From contig JAEPRB010000057.1 in NCBI GenBank assembly GCA_016758965.1, positions 62,001-126,000 on the forward strand: 64,000 nt of DNA, given 5' to 3'. A program made the position numbers and the translations under genes. The notes beneath the pieces were generated by a model. It searched no databases and was not told where the DNA came from. It saw nothing but the letters and a program-made list of their open reading frames with translations. The stretch is from Circinella minor (Eukaryota > Mucoromycota > Mucoromycetes > Mucorales > Lichtheimiaceae). Positions 35,891 through 47,485 of this stretch are shown here, piece after piece. Positions within the stretch are counted from its first letter, which is position 1. Each line of letters opens with the position of its first letter.

Positions 35891-36766
35891 CTGGGTGTAA
35901 GAATATACTGGGCTACTCAGGTCTTATGAATCCTGATGATACCTGTTGGTATTACTCTTGGAAACATTCGTGATGTTTAACGTAAACAAAAAAAAAATAA
36001 AAGAAGAGAGAGTAAGTACAGAAGAAAAAAAGACCAGCTTTCGAATAAATTTCTTTCTCTTCTATTATTATCTATTATTATCATTTATATTTGTTCATAG
36101 ACTTAGACAATATTTCTTTTATCATTTCATAATTAATTCTCAGTAGTATAATGTTTCGATTTTAAATAAAGAAAGAATTAACCCACAGCAAGGTCAGCCG
36201 AGGTCCCTGACAAGGATGTGTAATGGAGGAAAAATACAATCATTATTATATTCAAAGAGATCGTATTTATAGATTTTTAAACAATTCTTAATTTAGTAGG
36301 CGACCCAACCTATTTACAACAAATATGATAATAAAAATTGGTATGGCAGTAAAAAATAAAGCTTATAATAGAAGTATATAGCATATTGTGAATATAAAAT
36401 TCAACATAAGTGATAAAAATTATAACATAAAATAACAAGTCAAGTCATTATAACATGTAATAGCAGGGATAATTATAGCATGAAATAAAAGGGCAATCTT
36501 TTTTATACTAACACGAATTAACAAAACTTCAACAAGAAGTAACAAGAATTTTTTTTTGAAGTGTGAGATAATAATGGCTTTAACAAGAAATAATGAGTTC
36601 TACAGAAAGTAACAACATATTTTACATGAGATAATAAGTTTAACAAGAAATACGTACCAAGAATACGTATAGCGGCTATAAACATGATTCTATGTTCCCA
36701 TAGTGATTGAATTACAGAATGTAGTTTCAGCATTATTTACCTTGTACCATACTTACTCTCTTTTTA
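35891..36766. other. Spacer between duplicated copies
   Basis: No gene. From about 36380 to 36660 the sequence shows degenerate repeats of an AACAAGAA(A/G)TAA-like phrase. Confidence 0.5.
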
Positions 36767-38277
36767 TCATAGAATTCTATTAAAAAATCTTAGCCAAAGT
36801 TTAACCATGTCAGTTACAAAGATTCTACTGCTATAAGACTTAGCAAGTTGGACGATGATCGCATTAATTATAAAGATTAGGTACAGTAGTATTAGGACAT
36901 ATATTTTCTGTAAAGAATGTCAAGCTTGAATTAATATGTAAGTATGTATATATTCACTGATTTTTTGAGATTTTTGGTTTGAAGAGAAAAAATGATTATG
37001 AAAATTCGTTAACAGCACTGTTGGTTTCTATATTGTATACAAAATAAATATAAATTATGCATATTGCTGTGAGTCATATTCTGGCATAAAGCAATATTAA
37101 ATTACAACTCAGTTAATCCAGTCTTGCGTCAGTTTTATATAAAATTTAGCTTTCATTTCAAATTTCGAAAGCTTCCACTTTGCCCTCTGTTACTTTACAA
37201 CAATCTTATTACCATGATGAATTTACTCTCTACTCACTTGCCTGTTAAAAGTAAAAATAAAAGGTTGATTTTTCTGTACGCTGTCTTATTAATATATATA
37301 CGTAGACTTTTGAATATTATCCCCACTAGAGTGGAAAAATATAACCATGTATCATATGATTTCAACTACGTCGTACGATACCTGAAAAACTCTAAAGCAG
37401 ACGTACACTTGGCGTGTTCAGATGTCATTACCAAAATGTAAAAAAAAAAAAAAAAAATGAAAGAAACGTCAAACAAGTTTCAGGTTCTTGAATCTTGTAA
37501 AAAAGAATTGAAGCCATGTTTATATTATTTTGTATTATTACTTTTGGTAGTCATCGTAATACTTATCAATTGATTAACAAATATAAACTATATTTGAATA
37601 AAGAACAGGAAGCCTCGAAAGACCATACTAAGAAATGTTTTTGGGACACACAGGCAGTGAAATTGTCAAAAACTGGGGTCACTGAAGTATGGATTTACCA
37701 GTTTAGCAATAAGTCTCTGTGGTTAAATATATCTTCTGGTTCTAATCTTTATCTTTTATATTGTTTTAGGAAAATATTTACAATGAGGAGCAAGAAAACT
37801 GGGTTGCATGCCTTGAGAGCATTTAATAATAGAAGAAACAAAATGAGAAATAACGAGTGTAATAGCAGCGGATCAGAAGGAAAAAAATGGAATTGACCAA
37901 GATAACTTGAGCCAAAGCGAAAATACCCATAATTCTTCTCCACCAAGAAAGAAGCGGCACATTGATTATAGTGATTGCTTTGAAGCCGCATTTCAAGAAT
38001 TTCAAGTGAAATCGTTAGCTCTTGCTGCTACTGATTTGGGCCTATGTGTAGAATCACATTTGTATGAACTTCTGTAAGTAGCTTTATATATTTCGATACG
38101 TATCAAAAATCTCATTTGGACTTACTAACATCATATATAAATATGTAACACCTTAAATAACATAATGCTTCTCAAACCAGACGAGTATTCAACAACAGTC
38201 CGAGAACATTTTAGAAAGTATGGTGATGTATTGGACCAGGTATATCGAATAGTGATAACCAAGATTAAGAGATTAGA
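36767..38277 (+). repeat. Direct duplication, copy B (3'-truncated nuclease-like pseudogene)
   Basis: Second copy of the unit at 32260-35016, lacking the ~0.9-kb block and the 348-bp insert. It carries the same N-terminal coding-like segments and stops matching at about 38277, upstream of where the RPD...GEAK core would lie. The core itself is therefore missing and the gene copy is dead. Confidence 0.85.
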
Positions 38278-38323
38278 GAATATTTCCAATAGAGGATTAC
38301 TACATGGACTATAAAACTTCAAA

Positions 38324-38393
38324 ATCAGACGAGATGGGCAACAAAATTAATAGGGTACAGTACTCTGGTAACTTGTAGCCCATCTCGTCTGAT
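38324..38393. repeat. Hairpin: perfect 16-bp inverted repeat with 38-base loop
   Basis: Arms ATCAGACGAGATGGGC (38324-38339) and GCCCATCTCGTCTGAT (38378-38393) pair perfectly. The loop itself contains GGTACAGTACTC. It sits about 50 bp beyond the point where copy B stops matching copy A. Confidence 0.9.
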
Positions 38394-41300
38394 TGCCATA
38401 TAAAGATTCTGTATACCACCTCGTCCAATTTTTTGAAGCCTATTTCATTAACCCTTTTTTTTTTAATAAATAAAGATAGATCTTTGATATTATATAGCTG
38501 CTACTTTCTTTTGATTTGATAATTTTGAAAATAAAATCATCAAGATAATGAATTTCATTGTTACTATGCTTTTACATTATAACAGCACATACACTATACT
38601 ATTCTCTTCCCTCAGTGTATAGCAGAATTACTTTGTGCTATACCTCTTCCGTTTTTGACAATTCTCGGACGACTGTTTGATTTCTAAAAAAAAAAATTCT
38701 TTGTATTTTATTTTTTATACTTCTTATAATACTCAGTAGCCTCTGCTTGGTATTTATTTTGCCATATTGCAACCGTCATTGCCAAAGCGTGCAGCAATAT
38801 TAATATTCCTGTTTATATGTACTATGATTAAAAATACAGTATCACAAACAACCTTGTTACATTATCTTAGTAGCTCATGGAATGTCACATTTGTGTCGAA
38901 GCAATGCCACACTCATCTTTATGCACAGCACGAGAATACCCTTGAATTTGCCTTCACCTAACCTGATTTTATAATAGGCTGTTTCAGAACTCGCTTTCGC
39001 ATACGTATATTATTATCAATTTTATTAGACACTATATTAACAGTCAATGGATATTCTTTTTTTCTTAGCAAAAATCTATGTTAAATTTGCTGCAGATAAC
39101 AAAAAAGAATATAAATTATTCTGTTTTTAATGGGGACCTATGAAAACATTTTCAGGATCTAATAGCTCCCTTCAGGAACAAGCTTTGTTTATAAGATTAA
39201 ATTGAAACTAAAAAACAATAAACTTTTAACTTTTTGACTATTCAGAAAATAAAGAGTGGGATAAAAAAAAATTGGCAATGTGTTGGAAGGAAAAAAGGTA
39301 GGTGCTGGGAAGGGGGTGCAAATCTTTTTTTTTTTTTGGCCCTCCGTCCCTTCCCCCCACCTTTCTTCAAACTTTAATAAAAAGATTAAAAGAGAATAAT
39401 TGTTCTTCTAGAATAATCCAAGCCCAAAGTGGATTGTTCCCCCACTTTCGGGTTAATCTCAACCACTGTTGTATGTGTCAAAATAAAATAAAAAAAAAAA
39501 AAGATTATTTTTTTTTACTGTATACTAAATAGAATTTATATCTTGGTTACAAATAATAATGTGTAATCATTTCTTAATTTTTGTTTCTATGGGGAAATGA
39601 AAATATTATTATCTTTTTGTAAAATGAACTTACAACTTTCTTGTATCCAAATTCTACTAGTTTACGTCATGAAAAATATGTTATTGGAAAAAACCTTGTC
39701 AGTAGCTGTTATTGATATGTATATGAATAATGTTTATCTCGAGTAATTTATAACGTGGAATAATGTCAGTAAACTGTTATTGTTTTCCTTTTATCGTCGT
39801 TGTTGCCATGGTACTTTAGGATTTGTCTTCTTTGTTTAATATCTATAGTAAAATATAATTCTTAATTATATAGTAAACACTATTGATTTTATTAAGTATG
39901 AATATTTTCTATTTTTTCCAAAAAACAAACAAACAAAAATATAGTAATTAGTCGCGCCAAGGCATTATTGTGAGCAAGCGAAGTATTGATAGGGAAAAAA
40001 AAGAAGCAAATGGAAAGTTTTCTTGTCATTACTTTTCGAAACAATGGAATAATCTTGGCGTTATATATATATCATCATAGATTACTATATGTTAATCTTT
40101 TATTTTGTTGTTACTGCGGTCGCATTATTAAAGTCAGTTGATTTTATATCTTATGAAACTAAAAGGGTTTAATACATTTTCTTATCATGCTTTATTGCGT
40201 CTGATAAGCTACCCACTTGCCAAGAAACATTTTCTCATTCCAACGTTTCGGTGGGGACATGAGCGTTTTGGGAGGGGGTGAAAGGGAAGGAATAATGTTC
40301 TCCCAGTTATAACGTATTTTATTCGGGTCGAAGCAAGTCATCAAAACTTAGGATAATTGATCATCTTTTTCTTTTTCATATGGTTACACAATATATTATA
40401 GCAGAAAAAAAGTGACATAATAAAAGGAACCATGATTCTCCAGGGCCCATGTTAACATTGGGAAATTATTGTTTTATTGTTATTGTCCATTGTACTTTCA
40501 TATCAAAAAGGTATTTATAGCCACTTTTCTTTTTTTGGCCTGTTATTACAACGAAAATAAATTTTTATTCTATTTGTTTATTTATTCATTATCTTGGCAT
40601 TTAGGACAGAATAGACAAGAATGTGTTTTTTTTGATAGTATAGGATAAAAGGTAAAAAAAAAAAAAAAAAAAGAAAAAAGAAACGGTATTAAGATATACC
40701 GTGTTTATTTTGTGAGACCTAACATACGTAGCTTGTTTTTTTTAAACACGTCTGTTGTTCCCGCGACATAAATATGTAAAGTTACAATAGTAAAATTCGG
40801 TATACATGTAACACATTTCACTAATTCAACCTTAACCTCTTGTAATTTCATATTTTTCTCTCTCCTTTCCCCTCAATTGTACTGACCCTTTTTGACAGAA
40901 TAAAAGGAAGAAAAGGGTGGGCGGTAGAAATAAATTAAGTAGAATTTTTTTTTTTTGAATAAAATACATAGTCGGTATGAACGGAATCATTGACCGTATG
41001 TCGGCGACAAAATGATGCGGAAGGGAAAAAAAAGGGTGGGGGGGAGGAGAAGGCGATCCGAAGAATGGCTTAAAGAGCTCATCACTAAGCGAAAAAAATT
41101 ATATAGTCGGAGACCTTTTGTTGATTTACCTGGTAATAAATAATAATCCAGTTCTCACTTACTCCTTTTTCATTCAAAGATAGAAAAAAGAATACGGTAC
41201 ATTCTTTTTACCGAAAAAATGAGGTTATATTCTTAAATATTAGTCAGACATTACAAAACCTGGAAAAAAGTTCTTTTCTTTTTTTGCTGCGGTTTATGTA

Positions 41301-42000
41301 CGTATATATATATTCATTCTGTCAACTCTTCCACTTCTCGTCAGCGAGTTCGCTTATGGTTAATGAATAAATAATTAACAATGGATAAGAACTCTTTTTT
41401 TTTCTTTCAATTTTAAATGAGTATTTTGAAATTAAAAGTTAAAAGAATTATAAACATCTTTTAGAAAAACGTGGAAATGATTAGTAAGAACACAACTTTT
41501 TTTTTAGATTGTAACACTTTCCTTTTTTTTTCATTGAGTCAAGATGAGCTATCTAAAAAAGATTTACCTAGAGAACTTCATCGAAATTTGTAATTCTCTT
41601 CCCGGCGCCCTCTCCAGAAAAATCTTGAGCTATATAAGTTATTACTATTAATTATGTTGAATAGAACAATATGTTCACTGAATATATAAATTAGAACCTC
41701 ATTTCATTATTTTATTTAAAAAAGAGTCTATTCATTTTTTTTTTGTTGAAGGCTATATGTAATGTTAATATGTATTGTATTTATTGTGTAACAATTTAAT
41801 CGGACAATAATATGACCGATTTGAACTTTGTTTTTATCGGTTAATCTTGCGCCGGAAAAAAAAGTTTTTTTTTTTTTTTTTTTCGATGTTGTTTTGTTGT
41901 TTGTTATTTTAGAAAGGAAATGATTTTTTATTTAATGAATTTCAATTGAATTCAATTACCTATAAGAATAAAAATAATCAAATAATGTTTCTGATTAATC

Positions 42001-42055
<55 letters not shown>

Positions 42056-43167
42056 TGAATTAGTATAATGAAAAAGAAGAGTTTTTTTTGGGGGAGGAGA
42101 GGTGGTGTTCGAAAAATAAGAATGGAACATAATTCATGCATAATGCGTGAACTGTCACATGAAGCTTCTTTTGGACAAACTTTTTTCATTTTAAAAAAAA
42201 TACGATTTTATTTTTTTAAAAAAGTAACGTCATATGGTCGTACATGTGAAAAAAAAAATTGGAAAGGACAAATGATAATTTTTTTTTTCTTGGCTTGATT
42301 GCCAAGGATGAACAAGAATAACAACAATAAAACAGTTAATTATCCTTTGGCCAAAGGAGCCCATCTAAAATAAACAAATTATTTTGCTGAACTCGAATAA
42401 TTTAAAAAAAAAAAATCTATCGGGTCGGAACTTCTTGATGCTTCAATTGAATAGCTTATATATTTTTTTATTGTTAACCAACTGTCCTTTATACATACTT
42501 TCTGTTATAAGTGTTATATGTGTGTGTAACAGATGATCTTTTTTTTTTTTCCGGGCCATCCGGGCTTCAGGTTTCGCCGTGAACAAAATAGCGATGCTAT
42601 TTATCCGCGACACGCCACCTTTTTTTTTTTGTTGGTTTCTAAATAAAAAAAAAAGTAGTAGTAGATATTCATTGTGTAAACTGAAAAGAAAAGTGCCCGG
42701 GTACTAGGGTCTTTCCATGTAACAACTCAAAAATAGAATTTTTCTTATTATAAAAAAGAACCAATTTTGGGAATCAATCTAGAATTTGTGTTGTGGGAGG
42801 GGGTTTAGTATAGAACAATTAAAAAAAAAAGATTCTTTTTGGGCCAAGGGCTTCAAAAAGAAATTTAATAATTGACCTCGGAAAGAATTTTTAAGCGGGG
42901 AGGGTATCTAAACTACTATTTAGTATAAGTTGTTGTTAGAAAATTTGTGTGGACCTTATTTTTTTATCTCTTGTCTTCTCTCTCTCCCCCCCCCAACAAC
43001 AAAAAAAAAGCCAGCTGAAACAGAAAAAAAAAAAGTTTGAAATACGCGCTCATTCTTTCCCGCAGCAAAAAAAAACACTTTCTTCTTTCTCTTTTTTTTT
43101 TTTAATTTTTTTTTCATATAATTTTTTTTAACAAACAAACAACAGACTAATCCATACCCCCAAAAGA
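38394..43167. other. Gene-poor spacer of about 4.8 kb
   Basis: No convincing gene. A 64-codon frame at 38767-38961 starts with a hydrophobic stretch (AAILIFLFICTM) but has no recognised family. Features are A/T runs, a G-rich patch near 41035-41055, a (TTA)n array near 42001-42055, and a C-rich leader (42985-42994) in the region just upstream of the Ytp1-like gene. Confidence 0.5.
42001..42055. repeat. (TTA)n trinucleotide microsatellite
   Basis: About 18 perfect tandem units. Poly-Ile frames over it are artefacts. Confidence 0.95.
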
Positions 43168-45249
43168 ATGGCTCAGTCAACATCATCACTGTTGCCTAGT
43201 ATTGGCATAATCTTGTTGTTCATTGTCGCTCTTGTATCTGCACAACAACATACACATGAAGAAATGGCAGGTATGGAAAGTGATCCACCTATGCCACCAT
43301 TTAATTCGACCGGTGACGAACCAATGTCTTATGCTTTATTCCCTGAAAACAAGGGGTACTTATATACTCATATTATCTTTATGGTGATTGCTTTCTGGGT
43401 CTTGATGCCATTAGGTAAAGGATACTTTTAATATATATGTACATGATGATGATTATTATTATAAAAAAAAAATCCTATTATTAATTAATCATGAAATTTT
43501 TCTACGTGTTATAAATAAAATAATTAGGTATCATGTTTGGTATTGGCCGGTCATCATTACACGTTCCAGTTCAAATCTTGACATTTATTGTTGCATTATT
43601 TGGTTACTTTTTTGGCAAATTATATGGACATTCTGTACCTCATTTTTATGCTGGAAATGTTCATCATTCTATGGGATGGATTATTTTACTACTGTTTATT
43701 GCTCAATTGGCTGTAGGTGTGGTTCGTAAAATTGCCAAAGCAGTAGGTCGATCACAACAACAAGATGCAGCTCATTATGATCGATTAGAGAGTGTTCATT
43801 TGGTGAATCGATCTGTTTCTTCATCTTCTTCTGATCGTCAAAGTGATCATTCAGAAGAAACTTTGCATAATCATAATGATTTTGAATATGGAAAAGAAGA
43901 AGAAGATGATGATAATATTGCCATGTCACCTATTGACCTAGAAGAAGAAGATCCTGTTATGATGCATCATCGTGAAAAATCATCTATCATTAATCGTGTT
44001 TTTGATAAGATTTTATCTTATATTCCTAATATTGTCAAGAAAGCCTTTGTAGTCACTGCTTATAATCCATTTACAAATGTTGTTTGTCGTTATTGGCATA
44101 CAATTGTGGGTCGTGTTTTTGTCATTCTTATCTTTACTCAAACCCTTAGTGGTCTTGTTGTATGGCATGGTGTTTGCAGGTATAACTCAGCAAAAAAAAA
44201 AAAAAAAAAAAATCGGACAAAAATTCAAGATAATATTTTAACCGTTAAAATCTTTTTTCCGTTTTATTTATTAGATCATGGAGTCTATTAGGTTGTATTG
44301 CACATCTTATCAAAGGTGGTATCTTTTTCTTTTATGGTATCCTTACATTTGGTCGTTATCTTGGTGCATTTGCAGACCAAGGTTGGGCATGGAATCGTGT
44401 CGATGGTGGTGCCAAGTTTAGTTTTGAAATGATTGAATCTGGTCTTATTTTTACTTATGGTATTACCAATACTTGGATGGAACATTTTGGTGAAAACCCT
44501 GAATGGACTCATAAAGATTTAGAACATGCAAGTTTGGCATTCATGTAAGTTTATATTAGCAGTTATATAATATTATAATAGTCATATATATATATATATA
44601 TATATATATCTACATTGTGAAAAGATATACTAAAATTATTTCGTTTTATTAATTTTATTTCTATGATAAACAAAAAAAAAGGTGGTGGTGGTGTGGTCTT
44701 TTAGGTATACTTGTTGAAAGTCGTGCTTTACGTAGATTGTTAGAACGTAGTGTTTTAAACACTCCATTGGATGTCCCACGTCATGAAGCAAAACAAAGCT
44801 ATTCTATGAATCCATTCCCTGGATTAATTGTTTTATTTACTGGTGTTTCTATGGGTAACCATCACCAAGATACAATCTATTCAACTGGTATTCATTATCT
44901 TTGGGGTTTGTTACTTGGATTAGCTGCTGTATGTCGTTTTGTTACTTATATTTCACTGTATCGTGCTCCACCTACTGATAATCAACCTACTCGACCTCCA
45001 AGTGAAGCTATTGGTGCATTCTTATTAATTGCAGGTGCCATTTTATTCATGGCATCCAACTCGGGTACACTCACATGGTTACGTCGTAATAATGTGGATA
45101 AAATGTTTTTAATGAATGTTTGTGTTGCATTGACTTCCATGACCTTATGTTACGTCTTTTTCATGTTTGCTATGAAACAATGGTCTATGAAACGTGAACA
45201 ATTGAAAGTCTTAAAACTACGTCGTAACTTGGGTTTACCCAACAACTAA
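43168..45249 (+). CDS. YTP1: Ytp1-like multispanning membrane protein (DUF2427 + Ytp1 C-terminal domain)
   Basis: Four exons (43168-43414, 43528-44179, 44275-44544, 44682-45249) give 578 residues. A signal-like hydrophobic N-terminus (about 1-26) is followed by a His/Met-rich HTHEEMAGMES segment. The DUF2427-like membrane region has paired histidines (HVPVQI, GHSVPHFYAGNVHHSMGW). A charged acidic loop follows (about residues 155-245), then the Ytp1 domain with WHTIVGRVF, GGIFFFYGILTFGRYLG, FSFEMIESGLIFTYGITNTWMEHFG and MGNHHQ. Family members are fungal proteins with similarity to cytochrome b561-type electron carriers; the conserved histidines would suit haem ligation, but the function is not established. 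The last exon begins right after a run of A then AGG, with repeated GTG codons. Confidence 0.88.
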
Positions 45250-45880
45250 ACAAAAAAAAAATCACCTCGTTTTGTTTATTATTATTAATTCTCGCTTCTT
45301 TTTTTTTTGTCCTTTTATGTATATCCCCACCCACAATATTAACATCCCTCTTTTTTTTTTTTTTTTTTGCTTCCCCTTCTTTCATTTATTTAATATTTCT
45401 TTTTGAAGACCTCTTTTTTTTTCCATTTTTGCAACACATACACATACACACAAGAAATACTCTTAATCCTTTTTATTTCTTAAGTCCTTTTTAATTGTTT
45501 TACATGTAATATTTTTATTTTCTTATTCTGCATTCATTAATAATATATATATATATATATAAATACATAAGTATAATATCGTTAACAAACAACAGTTATT
45601 TATTTATTTTGAAAGTAAAAAAAAAAAAAAAAAGTATACTATATATCAAAGTCAATGGATAAACTACGTATTTAATACTAGTAGTATCCATTATTATTAT
45701 TATTATTATAACCGAATTTGTTGGTAATTGATTATGATAGTTATGTAGAAAAAAAAAGAGAATCCAACGTTGAGTTATGTAAAAATAAGAATACGTATAA
45801 TAGATATACTAACTTTGTATTTTTTTTATGCAGAAAATAAAAGGTTGGTGTTGGAAGGGGAAAGGAAAAGAAAGGGAAAA
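45250..45880. other. Intergenic 3' flanks of convergent genes
   Basis: T-rich region with an interrupted (TA)n tract near 45542-45560. No gene recognised. Confidence 0.6.
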
Positions 45881-46946
45881 TTATTTCTTTGATCTGAATG
45901 GAAATGTAAGTGTACTCCAAATAGAAGATAACCAAGGTGTTTGTTCATTTTTAATTACTTGTTCTTGTGATGATTCATCTACTGCTGTACTCGTTTCACT
46001 TGATTCTTCATCTTTATTATTATTATCGTCTTTATTATCCAATGTTACATTCCTATTAATATCCTTTTCTTTATCAGTCCTTGGTATTATTTTTGAATCC
46101 TTGTCATTATCATCCATTGTTACATCATCATTATTATCATTAACAACTTGAGAATCGTCATCTTGTATTTGAACATCATTCTTCGCTGATACGTCCATCA
46201 TTTGTTTTGTTGATTTATCGTGTTTTTCAGTAACATCCGTTGTTAAAGTTGCTGTAGTAATAACGATATCTTTGTTTGAAGCTGTCTCTTTTATAACGTC
46301 ATTCGTTGAAGTAATAACAGTAGTAGGTCCAGTTATTGTTGTTTCCATGTATGATAATAACTGTGCTGGAGTTACTGGTTCTTTTTCTTCTTCCACTTTT
46401 TCAACATTTGGTGATGATTTATCATGAATGTCAGCAAGATGTTCTTCTTTTGGAATGGAGTTTTTAATAGACCCATTATCCTTATCATCTTTCCCATCAG
46501 TAGTAGTAGTAGCAGTAGTAGTAATTGTCGCAGTCTTTAAAAGGATGAGAGCCGGGTCAATGGATTGATTATTTTCATCATCCTTCATTTGTTTTTGTTC
46601 GATTGTTATAACATTCTCGTTGTTTATATTATAATTTCTTTCTTCTTGTTCTTTTATCTTTGTCTCCTTGACTTCATCACTCACTGTTGTTGCCGTTGTC
46701 TCCACTGCAATTCCCACTAATTCAGTTTCTTCCATGTCCATCCTTTTTTTTTAATAATATTTAGAAACTTTTCAGATAAAAAAAAAACAACTTTCATTTA
46801 TCAAGAAAAAAATTGTTCCAATCTTCCTTTCGACACTGGATAAACTTACTTTTCTTTTGTATTTGGTACAATAGTATCAACAGCTTCTTCATTTACATGT
46901 GTAAAATATTGCTGCATAAGGTTGTCATATTATTATATATACAACA

Positions 46947-46981
<35 letters not shown>

Positions 46982-47277
46982 GACCTCCCCCTTTTTTACT
47001 AGATTAAACAACTTACCATAACATCTTGAGTTTCATCAACAAGAATAGTTTCTGAACGAGCTAAGAATGAGGCTGATTCTAATTGTTTTTTTATTTTTTT
47101 ATTTTTACAACTTTTTATCTTAATAACTTGGTTTCTATCTTTTAATTAATTCAAAAATAATAATAAATTACCATGTCTTTTATAAGCTCGCATAGGGGAT
47201 GAAGTTACATTATTAGAAATAGTTCTTTTTCTTTTTTGAGGATATTGTACAAAAGATGGAACTCGATTATCTTCCAT
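45881..47277 (-). CDS. Unrecognised acidic, disordered protein with basic N-terminal patch
   Basis: Four exons (47172-47277, 47017-47078, 46850-46911, 45881-46742) splice cleanly into 363 residues. The start MEDNRVPSFVQYPQKRKRT has a KRKR stretch that could be a nuclear signal. Then come SFLARSETILVDETQDVMQYF and a long Thr/Asp/Glu/Asn-rich low-complexity region, ending WLSSIWSTLTFPFRSKK. The short aromatic tail is the only other ordered-looking part. I recognise no domain. Three small 5' exons with in-phase introns argue that the gene is real, rather than the open frame being chance. Confidence 0.68.
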
Positions 47278-47485
47278 TATTTATATATATATATATATAT
47301 ATAAAAAACAAGCTAGTGTTTATGTAATAGAAAGTGGGGTCTGCGAACAACAACAACAAAAAAAAAAGGGAATAAAAAAAAAAAGTTAAAAAATAAGCGC
47401 GTATTTAAAATGAGGGAGAGAATTGGGTGTAGTGTGCATAAAAAAAATTTAGGTCAAAAAGAACTCTGTTTTTTTTTTTTATGTT

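Noticed and set aside
38767..38961. Small secreted protein
   Set aside because: A single 64-codon frame with a hydrophobic start in gene-poor DNA; no homology, and its cleavage site and promoter cannot be judged.
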